Source: an uncultured Bacteroidales bacterium
GTDB taxonomy: Bacteria; Bacteroidota; Bacteroidia; Bacteroidales; Paludibacteraceae
Direction: 5' to 3'
NCBI GenBank assembly: GCA_937910305.1
Contig: CALEPS010000173.1
Coordinates: forward strand, 1-12,205
DNA: 12,205 bases
Positions 1 to 7,052 of the stretch are shown here, piece after piece; the stretch's first letter is position 1, and every line of letters starts with the position of its first letter. The notes beneath the pieces are model-generated. The model ran no database searches. It was not told the origin of the DNA and saw nothing but the letters and a program-made list of their open reading frames with translations. The position numbers were made by a program, and so were the translations under genes.

Positions 1-749
1 GGGAAGGTTATGAAGCGTATGACCGTACAGATGTCGATGCAATAATGAGTGAGCATGAGTTTCAGCGTTCCGGTTTAGTAAGCGAATCAGAAATTCGCAC
101 CTTGGGCGAAATGACGGGAGTGTCGCTTATTTTGGTGACAGAAGGTGTTCTTGTCGGAAATGACAAATTGTTTGTCAGCGCCAAAATAATAAATATTGAG
201 ACAGAGAAAGTGGAGATGATGGATAATATTACGGTGGGACTTAATAGCGAAGAAATACGCACCGGCTGTGAGACATTAGTAAAACGCATGATAGGTGTCT
301 CCGCGAGTACGATTGCTAGAGAAGAAGCTATGCGGAAGAAATCTAATACGAATGCCATCATAGCATCAGCATACATCCCGGGTGCCGGCCAGATGTTGAA
401 AGGCCATGGGGGGAAAGGCGCAGCATTCCTCGTCTGTGAGTTGGCTTTATTTGGAGGAGGTACTGCATGTTATTTCATGGGGCAAGAACAGTTAAAGATA
501 ATGAAGTCAACCAATACTACCTATGAGCAATATTCTCAGGCAAGGAATAAGAAAAACACTATAGATATAGCTATGTTTACTTGCTTTGGCGTTGGAGCAG
601 CAGTGCATATTGGTAATATGGTGCATGCATGGTATGTAAAAGATAAGAAACTTGCCCAAAACATTACATTTGCTCCGGCAATTATACCTACTAATGAATA
701 TACCACTCCTTCCTATGCCTATGGTGCAGGGGTACAAATTAAATTTTAA
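1..749 (+). CDS. CsgG/LpoB-like envelope protein with C-terminal membrane segments (5' partial)
   Basis: The frame is open from the first complete codon at base 3, so the gene starts upstream; the ATG at 45 is internal. 248 residues are visible. The first ~90 resemble the end of the CsgG/LpoB-type fold of Bacteroidota: an 'EHEFQRSGLVSES' segment, then 'LGEMTGVSLILVTEGVL' and a strand pair ending in 'AKIINIETEKVEMM'. Next come a hydrophobic region with 'YIPGAGQMLKGHGGKGA', as in small Bacteroidota membrane proteins of the DUF5683 kind, a charged loop, and a second hydrophobic stretch ('AMFTCFGVGAAVHIGNM'). The protein ends in alternating residues and a terminal Phe (AGVQIKF), a pattern seen in outer-membrane strands. 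I infer an envelope protein; the exact role is unknown. The lipoprotein gene starts 6 bp after the stop, so the two are probably co-transcribed. The family assignment is tentative. Confidence 0.6.
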   Translation, partial: EGYEAYDRTDVDAIMSEHEFQRSGLVSESEIRTLGEMTGVSLILVTEGVLVGNDKLFVSAKIINIETEKVEMMDNITVGLNSEEIRTGCETLVKRMIGVSASTIAREEAMRKKSNTNAIIASAYIPGAGQMLKGHGGKGAAFLVCELALFGGGTACYFMGQEQLKIMKSTNTTYEQYSQARNKKNTIDIAMFTCFGVGAAVHIGNMVHAWYVKDKKLAQNITFAPAIIPTNEYTTPSYAYGAGVQIKF

Positions 750-755
750 CGAACA

Positions 756-3341
756 ATGAAAACAAGATTCGCATGGCTCGGCATCGTAGCCGCATGTATT
801 TTAGGAATCAGCACCTTCTTCACGGGGTGTCAAGGAGATGGGTTAAATGATGTAACAGTCTATCGTGGGCAAGTAGTGTATATTAATACTACTACGCCTT
901 TTGCCGATCTAACGGTAAAAGTGACGGATGGACAAAACACCCATTGTCAAGCGCAGACAGATGCAGGAGGTAACTTCTCTTTGAAAGTGCGTGTCAATGA
1001 GATTAACGGCAGTTATTATTTGCTTGCCGGCGATTCTACCTGCATCCCGAAGAAGGTGTCTTTGGGTAGCTATGGTCAAGCCGAAGTGGATCTTGGGGTC
1101 ATTGAGGTAGAGGGTCCTGCATTACCGACCGTGAAGACAACACCGATTACGGAAGTAACGGCAGAAGGGGCTACTTTAGGAGGTGAAGTGCTGACTGATG
1201 GTCGTTTGACTGTTACTGCTCGCGGTATATGCTATGGCACAGCACAGCAACCAACCGTAGATGGAACGCACACCACAGACGGTGGTGGATTAGGAACTTT
1301 CACTACTACCTTAAAGAATCTTGAGCATAATACCATCTATTATGCACGCGCGTATGCAACCAATAAGAAGGGTACGGCTTACGGCGAGCAAGTGAAGTTT
1401 ACTACCGAATTGGGCGTGCCTCTTATTACAACGGACTCGGTGTATCGGATAACCGCTCATTCTGCCAAATGCAAAGGTCATGTAGAGAGTGACGGCGGTT
1501 ATGCTGTAACGAAGAAGGGAACCTGCTGGAGTCGCCAACCGGATCCTACGGTAGATGATGAGTATACGAATGACGGCTCGGGCAAGGGTGAGTTTACAAG
1601 TACATTGAGTAACTTATTGGAAAACACCACTTACTATGTGCGTACCTATGCTACTAATGCAACAGCAACCGTTTATGGCGAACAGATTATCATTACTACC
1701 TTAGATGGTTTGGCTGTCGTAAAGACAGATTCTGTCAATAACATCACGGCAACCGGCTTTACAGCTTTTGGTACAGTCGTGAGTGACTGCGATATACCAG
1801 TAACTGCACGAGGTTTCTGTTATTCCACAAGTCAGTATCCAACGATTGAGGATGGACATACTACATCTGGTAAGGGATTGGGTTCGTTCCAAGGAAATAT
1901 AAGGAATCTTTCTATCGGTATGACTTATTATATACGTGCATATGCTACCAATGAAACGGGTACATCATACGGACAACAAATAAGCATCACTACAAGAGAC
2001 GGACTGCCAGTGGTTGAAACAAAGGAGGCCACAAGTACGGCAACAACTATTGCTGTAACGGGAGAAGTAGCAGAAACATGGGGATATAATGTCACGGAAC
2101 GAGGATTTGTTTATAGCCAACAAAACACACAACCAACTACGGATGACTCGAAGATAACCACTGGCAAAGGAATAGGTGTGTTTAATTCCACCATTCATAA
2201 TCTAGAGCCAGAAAGCCAATATTACGTCAGGGCTTATGCTGTCAATGAAAATGGAACATCCTATGGCAAAACTATTAATGTCGTAACAAAAGATGGGAAA
2301 GCAATAGTTACGCTTGGAACTATTACTGACATAACTGCACAATCAGCATCTTCTCTTATATCTGTAACCAATTTAGGTGGGGCTTCTCAACTACAATCTT
2401 GTGGATTATGTTGGTCAACAGACGCAAATCCGACAATAACTGATAGCATAGTTGAGGCAAACGGGAAGCAATTGAATACCAATTATGCATGTATAATGAC
2501 TAAGTTAGTTCCTAATACAACTTATTACGTCCGTGCATATGCCACTACAGATGTTTCTACAAGTTACAGTACACAGAAATCATATAAAACAAAAGATGGA
2601 TTGCCAATGGTAGAAACATTGGATGTAGGAGAGAATTTAACGCAAACATCTGCAATTTCTGGCGGAAACATAACAGATGATGGAGGCTTTCCTATCACAA
2701 AACGAGGTGTTTGCTGGAGTACGTATCCATACCCAACAATTAGCGATAATATAACTTCTGATGGTACAGGAAGTGGGTATTATTCTAGTACTATAACAGG
2801 GATTAATCTTCAATCTTCTACATACTATATTCGAGCCTATGCCACTAATATAAATGGGACAGTATATGGGAATCAAGTGGTAATAACAACAGAATTTTAT
2901 GCTTATACAACGCTACCTAAATTATATTATGGAGGATACACATACCGTATATATCCTGACATGGGGGCGATGTCATTTGGAAATGCCAAATCCGCCTGCG
3001 ATAATTTGGTATATGGTGGATTTAGTGATTGGTGTTTACCAACGAGAGAAGAACTCATATATATTATGACGTACCTTAAAACAGGTTGGTATAATGAAGA
3101 TGGAAGCATTTTTATGTTTTATACTAAGGCAGGTGCAAAAAAATCTGGTGTGGAACAAAGTGCATTGTACTGGACAAGTGATGGAAATGCATGTTATTAC
3201 CCGAGGGTTTATTATACGAAACAAAATTCTATAACGCATGTTAATGAAACGTTGTGGTATAATGAGAACCCTGTTTTTAGTTATACAGCGGGAAGTTCTG
3301 TACGCGTCCGTCCGATCCGTAGATATTTAACTAATCAATAA
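756..3341 (+). CDS. Surface lipoprotein with six FN3-like modules and a C-terminal DUF1566-like domain
   Basis: 861 residues. The N-terminus is a lipoprotein signal (MKTR, hydrophobic core, then FFTGC with Cys25 as the lipidated residue). Residues ~33-118 resemble a carboxypeptidase-regulatory-like beta sandwich (VYRGQVVYINTTTPFADLTVKV, 'TDAGGNFSLKV'). Six tandem modules of about 97 residues follow (~124-217, 221-315, 319-412, 417-511, 515-612, 616-712). Each carries a 'RGxCYS...PT' turn, an 'L.P.T.YYVRAYATN..GT.YG' strand and an 'ITT.DGLP' linker. The C-terminus (~723-857) resembles DUF1566/Lcl_C: 'FGNAKSACDNL', 'GGFSDWCLPTREEL', 'YWTSDG' and a final 'VRVRPIRRY'. Such proteins are usually surface-exposed and adhesive or structural; the ligand is unknown. 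Only weak acidic residues follow Cys25 (QGDG), so surface export is inferred. The gene lies 6 bp downstream of the CsgG-like gene. The later modules and the tail look more AT-rich than modules 1-3. Confidence 0.85.
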   Translation: MKTRFAWLGIVAACILGISTFFTGCQGDGLNDVTVYRGQVVYINTTTPFADLTVKVTDGQNTHCQAQTDAGGNFSLKVRVNEINGSYYLLAGDSTCIPKKVSLGSYGQAEVDLGVIEVEGPALPTVKTTPITEVTAEGATLGGEVLTDGRLTVTARGICYGTAQQPTVDGTHTTDGGGLGTFTTTLKNLEHNTIYYARAYATNKKGTAYGEQVKFTTELGVPLITTDSVYRITAHSAKCKGHVESDGGYAVTKKGTCWSRQPDPTVDDEYTNDGSGKGEFTSTLSNLLENTTYYVRTYATNATATVYGEQIIITTLDGLAVVKTDSVNNITATGFTAFGTVVSDCDIPVTARGFCYSTSQYPTIEDGHTTSGKGLGSFQGNIRNLSIGMTYYIRAYATNETGTSYGQQISITTRDGLPVVETKEATSTATTIAVTGEVAETWGYNVTERGFVYSQQNTQPTTDDSKITTGKGIGVFNSTIHNLEPESQYYVRAYAVNENGTSYGKTINVVTKDGKAIVTLGTITDITAQSASSLISVTNLGGASQLQSCGLCWSTDANPTITDSIVEANGKQLNTNYACIMTKLVPNTTYYVRAYATTDVSTSYSTQKSYKTKDGLPMVETLDVGENLTQTSAISGGNITDDGGFPITKRGVCWSTYPYPTISDNITSDGTGSGYYSSTITGINLQSSTYYIRAYATNINGTVYGNQVVITTEFYAYTTLPKLYYGGYTYRIYPDMGAMSFGNAKSACDNLVYGGFSDWCLPTREELIYIMTYLKTGWYNEDGSIFMFYTKAGAKKSGVEQSALYWTSDGNACYYPRVYYTKQNSITHVNETLWYNENPVFSYTAGSSVRVRPIRRYLTNQ
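1125..2891 (+). repeat. Six tandem ~97-codon FN3-like modules
   Basis: In-frame repeats of about 290 bp encode the six modules of the lipoprotein. The protein pattern is strongly conserved (YYxRAYATN near the end of each module), while the DNA copies have diverged. Module 5 (~515-612) is the outlier: it has LCWSTDANPT but lacks the GxG(x)F segment of its neighbours. Such arrays can expand or contract by recombination, although low DNA identity between the copies would limit this here. Confidence 0.8.
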
Positions 3342-3393
3342 TCACCTGATAATTTTAGAACCTCGCGATGTATAGGTTAATCGCTATCATTTT

Positions 3394-3561
3394 ATGATTG
3401 TAAAAGCATTAACACATGCGCAAGAAGTAATTGAAAAGCGCATAAAGGAAAAATCTCGGATAGCTGAATCTTTCCAAGATTACACAGAGCATACAGACTA
3501 TGAGGCTTATACCGATTATACCGAGTATGGCTCTCCTTATCATGATTGTGAATACGTATAA
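3394..3561 (+). CDS. Small Tyr/Asp-rich peptide, candidate RiPP precursor
   Basis: A 55-residue ORF that is easily missed. An in-frame TAG at 3373 lies upstream, and the ATG at 3394 is the only ATG start. The first 28 residues form a charged, helix-like putative leader (HAQEVIEKRIKEKSRIAESF). Residues 29-46 are three hexapeptide repeats: DYTEHT, DYEAYT, DYTEYG. The tail is SPYHDCEYV. Read from Tyr30, the core is a run of aromatic-X-X triplets: YTE, HTD, YEA, YTD, YTE, YGS, then P and YHD, then CEYV. Repeats following a leader, right upstream of a radical SAM/SPASM gene, are what is known for RiPP precursors. There is no Gly-Gly leader end and only one Cys, which argues against a thioether-rich product. 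The stop lies 12 bp before the next gene. I do not recognise the family; the precursor role is inferred from layout. Confidence 0.65.
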   Translation: MIVKALTHAQEVIEKRIKEKSRIAESFQDYTEHTDYEAYTDYTEYGSPYHDCEYV

Positions 3562-3573
3562 ATTGTTATAATT

Positions 3574-4083
3574 ATGAATATAGATATTTGTAGGGATATT
3601 GTTATCCCTGTTGTCATCGCCTTAAGTAGCGGTATTATATCTTCTTTTATTTGGTGGCTAATAACTCGTAGAGTTTGTTTCCCTTCTTTAGATGTTTGTA
3701 AAAATATTGTAGCTGATAATAATGAAAATAAGACCATAAAGATAAAAAACAATCATAACAGGTATGGAGCATACGATGTATATTGTTATATTGAATACAT
3801 ATTCACATATAACGGCCGTTTAATCAAATATAATCTTCCTCCTAAGACAATTAATTATCTCAACGCGTTAGGAGAAGAAGAAATATCCGTTAAACTACCG
3901 GCTAAAGAAATCATAAATAAAGACGGAACAAGGGAACTATTATCTAATGCCTTTTACAAATCAATAGATGGTAAAGCATATGTTAAAATTGTTTATCAAA
4001 ACAAATATGGAATAAAACATTCAATACCAACGACTTTTATTGTAGATAGGGAAATCGAAAAAATGCCAGAAGATGAAAAATGA
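3574..4083 (+). CDS. Single-pass membrane protein of unknown function in the radical SAM operon
   Basis: 169 residues, family not recognised. One strong membrane segment covers ~9-29 (VIPVVIALSSGIISSFIWWL), followed by TRR. This suggests a short N-terminal tail outside and the rest in the cytoplasm by the positive-inside rule, but orientation is uncertain. The soluble part (~45-160) looks like a beta-rich domain: 'KIKNNHNRYGAYDVYCYIEYIF' resembles an Ig-like or transport-associated beta sandwich, and KAYVKIVYQNKYGIKHSIPTT gives two more strands. The gene lies between the candidate precursor (12-bp gap) and the radical SAM gene, overlapping the latter through ATGA (4080-4083), a sign of translational coupling. 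It could be an anchor, immunity or export partner of the peptide product; this is inference. The coding sequence looks clearly AT-rich. Confidence 0.7.
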   Translation: MNIDICRDIVIPVVIALSSGIISSFIWWLITRRVCFPSLDVCKNIVADNNENKTIKIKNNHNRYGAYDVYCYIEYIFTYNGRLIKYNLPPKTINYLNALGEEEISVKLPAKEIINKDGTRELLSNAFYKSIDGKAYVKIVYQNKYGIKHSIPTTFIVDREIEKMPEDEK

Positions 4084-5192
4084 CCTTTATTATTAAACCC
4101 ACATACTCTTGCAATCTGCGTTGTAAGTATTGCTATTTGAGCAATGAGACGAAAAGGCAGTCGAGATTGTTTGATTTGGAATTTGCCAAGCGTATTATTG
4201 ACCAAATCAAGTTATCGCAACAAGCAAAGCCCCGAAGAAGAATTACTATCATCTGGCATGGTGGAGAGCCTATGTTGTGGGGCATAGACAACTACCGTGC
4301 TATCTTTGCTTATATGCAACAAGAGTTGGAAGGCTATGAGGTGCAGAACTCTATGCAGACCAACCTGTCACTTGTCAATGACGAGTGGATTGACCTTTTT
4401 CTGCAATATAATGTGCGAGTCGGTTTTTCATTGGACGGCACAGCAGACATTCATAATCAGCAGCGGGTAGGTGTACATGGCGAGCCGACATTTGAGCGCA
4501 TTATTGCGAACTATCGCCGATGCAGGGAGCGCGGAATGCGGATAGGGTGCATTGTAGTTGGCAGCAAGAAACATATCGGGCATATTCCCGAACTCTATTG
4601 TTTTATGCGTGACGAGGGTCTCAGCTTCAAGTTTAATCCGCTGTTCTGTTCCGGTGAAGCGCAGAACAATATCGACGAGTACGGCATAACACCCGATGAG
4701 TATGCACAGATGGCGATTAAGTTGTTTGATCTTTGGTATAACGACCAAGAGGGAGAGATTACCGAATCAAACTTTGTAGAGATAGCCAGTAATATTGCCA
4801 CAGGCAAACCGTCCGGGTGCATGTTCTCGCCCAACTGCCAAGACAACTTTATGGCGATTGCGCCGACGGGCGATGTGATGCCTTGCGGACGGTTCTGCGA
4901 TAATGACCTATTACAATACTCATACGGCAATCTGCATGATGAGCCGTTAGCAGATATTATGCAACGTGTCAAACAAACGGAGACTTATAAACGCACAGAA
5001 TACATAGCTCAAAGCGGTTGCTCCAAATGCAAATGGTATTATATCTGCCACGGCGGTTGTTTGCATGATGGTTTTCTCGCATCGGAAGATTTTAAGCACA
5101 AGACATTTCTTTGTCCTGCATACAAGAAAATCTTTGCGCATATTGAAAAACGGATACAGGAAGACGGTCTAAAAGAGCAGGTACAGCAATAA
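4080..5192 (+). CDS. Radical SAM/SPASM peptide-modifying enzyme
   Basis: 370 residues. The radical SAM cluster motif is at the N-terminus, CNLRCKYC (Cys11, Cys15, Cys18; CX3CX2C), which ligates a 4Fe-4S cluster that cleaves S-adenosylmethionine. GGEP at 61-64 is the SAM-binding motif. The C-terminal third is a SPASM domain for auxiliary clusters: Cys247, Cys253, 'GDVMPC' with Cys269, Cys273, then Cys314, Cys317, Cys323 and Cys327 (CX2CX5CX3C) and Cys345. This layout is typical of enzymes that modify ribosomal peptides and of anaerobic sulfatase maturases. The sequence WHGGEP differs from the WQGGEP I expect in sulfatase maturases, and no sulfatase is visible. The start at 4080 overlaps the upstream stop by ATGA. 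With the upstream peptide, the likely role is carbon-carbon or other crosslinking of its aromatic core. The enzyme class is secure; the substrate is inferred. Confidence 0.92.
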   Translation: MTFIIKPTYSCNLRCKYCYLSNETKRQSRLFDLEFAKRIIDQIKLSQQAKPRRRITIIWHGGEPMLWGIDNYRAIFAYMQQELEGYEVQNSMQTNLSLVNDEWIDLFLQYNVRVGFSLDGTADIHNQQRVGVHGEPTFERIIANYRRCRERGMRIGCIVVGSKKHIGHIPELYCFMRDEGLSFKFNPLFCSGEAQNNIDEYGITPDEYAQMAIKLFDLWYNDQEGEITESNFVEIASNIATGKPSGCMFSPNCQDNFMAIAPTGDVMPCGRFCDNDLLQYSYGNLHDEPLADIMQRVKQTETYKRTEYIAQSGCSKCKWYYICHGGCLHDGFLASEDFKHKTFLCPAYKKIFAHIEKRIQEDGLKEQVQQ

Positions 5193-5236
5193 AACCGGAT
5201 AGACACCCTTCTAAGACATCCGTAATGATCCATGGG

Positions 5237-5263
5237 CCGGATCACCGAAAAATAAAGATCCGG
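5237..5263 (+). terminator. Hairpin after the radical SAM gene, possible terminator
   Basis: A perfect 7-bp stem, CCGGATC (5237-5243) with GATCCGG (5257-5263), around an A-rich 13-nt loop, 45 bp after the radical SAM stop. Only a short TT-containing tail follows, so intrinsic termination would be weak. It could also be a processing or protective structure at the operon end. Confidence 0.35.
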
Positions 5264-5335
5264 TTCTCAAAAGTACAGTAAATAGAAGCAAGAGAGACAA
5301 AAATGCAGGGTAATTTGCATTTTTAAGGCAAAATA

Positions 5336-5367
5336 TTTGGTCAATTCAAAAAAAAGCAGTACTTTCG
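5336..5367 (+). promoter_or_regulatory. Bacteroidota-type promoter for the AAA+/DUF4143 gene
   Basis: TTTG at 5336-5339, 20 bp, then TACTTTCG at 5360-5367, one base off the -7 consensus TAnnTTTG. The spacing matches the usual 19-21 bp of the primary sigma factor in this phylum. Predicted transcription start is near 5373, giving a leader of about 85 nt that holds all three TGTGATTTT copies. Confidence 0.6.
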
Positions 5368-5377
5368 CAACGGATTT

Positions 5378-5452
5378 TGTGATTTTTTGGCATAATTTAT
5401 ATGCCGAAAATGTGATTTTTTGGTTGTTTTTATATCTAAAAATGTGATTTTA
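5378..5452 (+). repeat. Three TGTGATTTT direct repeats in the ATPase leader
   Basis: Copies of TGTGATTTTTTGG lie at 5378-5390 and 5411-5423, with a shorter third copy (TGTGATTTTAT) at 5443-5452. The period is 33 then 32 bp, about three helical turns. A perfect inverted repeat, GGCATA-ATTTA-TATGCC (5389-5405), overlaps the end of the first copy. The last copy ends 4 bp before the ATG at 5457. In RNA, copies 2 and 3 read AUG-UGA and copy 1 reads UUG-UGA. This could be a DNA operator array or an RNA control element. Confidence 0.7.
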
Positions 5453-5456
5453 TAGT

Positions 5457-6797
5457 ATGCAACTCCTTGAAAGAAAGATAGATACATACCTTCAAGATTG
5501 GAAGAACAGTTCAAAGAGAAAACCTTTGATTGTAAAAGGTGCACGACAAATTGGCAAAACGGAGTCTATCCGGGCTTTCGGCAAAGCGAACTATGAGTCG
5601 GTTATTGAGATTAACTTTGTACTTCAGAAGAAGTTCCGAGCGATTTTTGATAATGGCTATGAAGTGGATACTATCATCAAAAATATATCCCTCCTGGAGC
5701 CTTCATGGAAGTTCATCCCCAATAAGACGCTGCTCTTCTTTGATGAGTTGCAGAAATGCCCGGATTGTGCCACTTCACTCAAATCCTTCTGCTTGGATGG
5801 CCGTTATGACGTCATCTGTTCCGGTTCGTTAATGGGCATCTATTATGAAGAGATTGAATCCAATGCGGTAGGTTTCAAGGATGACTTCGAAATGCACTCC
5901 ATGGACTTTGAGGAATTCCTTTGGGCAAAAGGCTACTCACGCGAGCAAGTAGAAGATCTCTATCAACATATGATCACATTGCAACCTTTCTCGCAATTGG
6001 AGATGGACACAATGATGGATCTTTTCCGCGACTATATGACCCTCGGAGGTATGCCGGAAGTAGTGAAGATGTACATCGACAACGGACATTTTGAGGGTAC
6101 GCTCAAATTGCAACGCCAGTTGCTCAAGGACTACGAAGAAGATATCACTAAGTACGCCAAGGAGACAGACAAGGCCAAGATTTTGGCGGTATATAACCAT
6201 ATATCTACCTTCCTTGCTAAAGATAATAAGAAATACCAAATCTCCAAAATCGCTAAGGGCGCACGCAACAGAGAATACATCGGAGCCGTTGAGTGGTTGA
6301 AAGAAGCAGGAGTGATTAACGTATGCTATTGTTTGAATAACGTGGAACTGCCGCTGAAAGGAAACTATAATCCGGAGTACTATAAGTTGTATTACCATGA
6401 CACCGGCCTACTTATTGCATCGCTGGACAAGGAGGCACAGGAGGACTTGCGCGCTAACAAGAACTTCGGCACATACAAGGGTGCCATCTATGAAAATGTA
6501 GTAGGCGAAATGTTGCGTAAGTCCGGTTATGAGCAGTTGTATTTCTACCGACACGATAACCCTTCGTTGGAAATGGACTATTTTGTGCGTGATGCCGATT
6601 CGCTGATTCCGGTGGAAGTCAAAGCCAAAGATGGAGCAACTGCTTCGTTGAACAACCTTATCAAATGGGATGCATATCCCGATGTACACTATGGCATCAA
6701 ACTGGGCTATAAAAACATCGGTTGGAATGGTGCGTTCTATACTTTCCCGTATTTCCTAACATTCTTGATTAAACGATTCCTTGCCGAAAAAAGGTAA
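5457..6797 (+). CDS. AAA+ ATPase with DUF4143-type C-terminal region (COG1373-like)
   Basis: 446 residues, close to the usual length of this family. The Walker A motif is GARQIGKT (28-35) and Walker B is LLFFDE (92-97), followed by 'SGS' at 122-124. A middle region ('DYMTLGGMPEVV', ~192-203, then the helical 'LLKDYEEDITKYAKE') and a winged-helix-like stretch lead to a C-terminal domain. That domain has 'EMDYFV' (372-377) and 'LIPVEVKA' (383-390), reminiscent of a PD-(D/E)xK nuclease fold. Such proteins are abundant in Bacteroidales and their function is poorly defined; a role in DNA binding or as a toxin-like or defence ATPase has only been suggested. The gene has its own promoter and an unusual repeat leader. 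It sits between the peptide operon and a tRNA gene, which fits an accessory insertion. Start at 5457 is chosen because the reading begins there with MQLLERKIDTYL, typical of the family. Confidence 0.9.
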   Translation: MQLLERKIDTYLQDWKNSSKRKPLIVKGARQIGKTESIRAFGKANYESVIEINFVLQKKFRAIFDNGYEVDTIIKNISLLEPSWKFIPNKTLLFFDELQKCPDCATSLKSFCLDGRYDVICSGSLMGIYYEEIESNAVGFKDDFEMHSMDFEEFLWAKGYSREQVEDLYQHMITLQPFSQLEMDTMMDLFRDYMTLGGMPEVVKMYIDNGHFEGTLKLQRQLLKDYEEDITKYAKETDKAKILAVYNHISTFLAKDNKKYQISKIAKGARNREYIGAVEWLKEAGVINVCYCLNNVELPLKGNYNPEYYKLYYHDTGLLIASLDKEAQEDLRANKNFGTYKGAIYENVVGEMLRKSGYEQLYFYRHDNPSLEMDYFVRDADSLIPVEVKAKDGATASLNNLIKWDAYPDVHYGIKLGYKNIGWNGAFYTFPYFLTFLIKRFLAEKR

Positions 6798-6832
6798 AAA
6801 AGCACACAAAATTGATTTTTTTTGCAAAAATA

Positions 6833-6864
6833 TTTGCGTATTTGAATTTTTTGTAGTAATTTTG
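6833..6864 (+). promoter_or_regulatory. Promoter of the tRNA-Gln gene
   Basis: TTTG at 6833-6836, 20 bp, then a perfect TAATTTTG (TAnnTTTG) at 6857-6864. The tRNA 5' end lies 21 bp downstream. The surroundings are very AT-rich, as is usual here. Confidence 0.7.
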
Positions 6865-6884
6865 CACGCTTTTTCGAAAAGTGC

Positions 6885-6955
6885 TGTCCACTCGTATATC
6901 GGTATTACACCGGATTTTGGTTCCGAGAAGCGAGGTTCGACTCCTCGGTGGACAA
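6885..6955 (+). tRNA. tRNA-Gln (anticodon UUG)
   Basis: 71 nt fold as a cloverleaf. The acceptor stem TGTCCAC (6885-6891) pairs perfectly with GTGGACA (6948-6954), and A6955 is the discriminator. The D arm holds GTA/TAC and the GG of the D loop. The anticodon arm is CCGGA-TTTTGGT-TCCGA, giving anticodon TTG. The T arm is CGAGG-TTCGACT-CCTCG with a perfect stem. CCA is not encoded and must be added. The U1-A72 pair fits glutamine tRNAs. The top pair of the anticodon stem (C27-A43) is a mismatch, and the variable loop has only four bases. Confidence 0.93.
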
Positions 6956-6959
6956 CAAA

Positions 6960-6988
6960 AGGCTGCGATAATAAGCGGCCTATTTTTT
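6960..6988 (+). terminator. Terminator after tRNA-Gln
   Basis: GGCTGC (6961-6966) pairs with GCGGCC (6975-6980) through one G-U pair around an 8-nt loop, followed by TATTTTTT. It starts 5 nt after the tRNA 3' end. Some read-through into rplY is possible, because no clear promoter is visible between here and 7053. Confidence 0.6.
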
Positions 6989-7052
6989 CCGCAAAAGCGG
7001 AGCGAGTGTGATGGAATACTCGGTATTAAGTAACACAAACAAATTTTAAACA

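Noticed and set aside
3365..3384. GCGAT...ATCGC inverted repeat before the small peptide gene
   Set aside because: A 5-bp stem with a 10-nt loop is within chance expectation; not listed as a feature.
4080..5192. Anaerobic sulfatase maturase
   Set aside because: Length fits, but the usual WQGGEP motif is WHGGEP, no sulfatase is visible, and a repetitive peptide gene is directly linked. It cannot be fully excluded without phylogeny.
6885..6955. tRNA-Gln as an integration site with flanking att repeats
   Set aside because: I found no copy of the tRNA 3' end upstream in the window, and no integrase gene is present.
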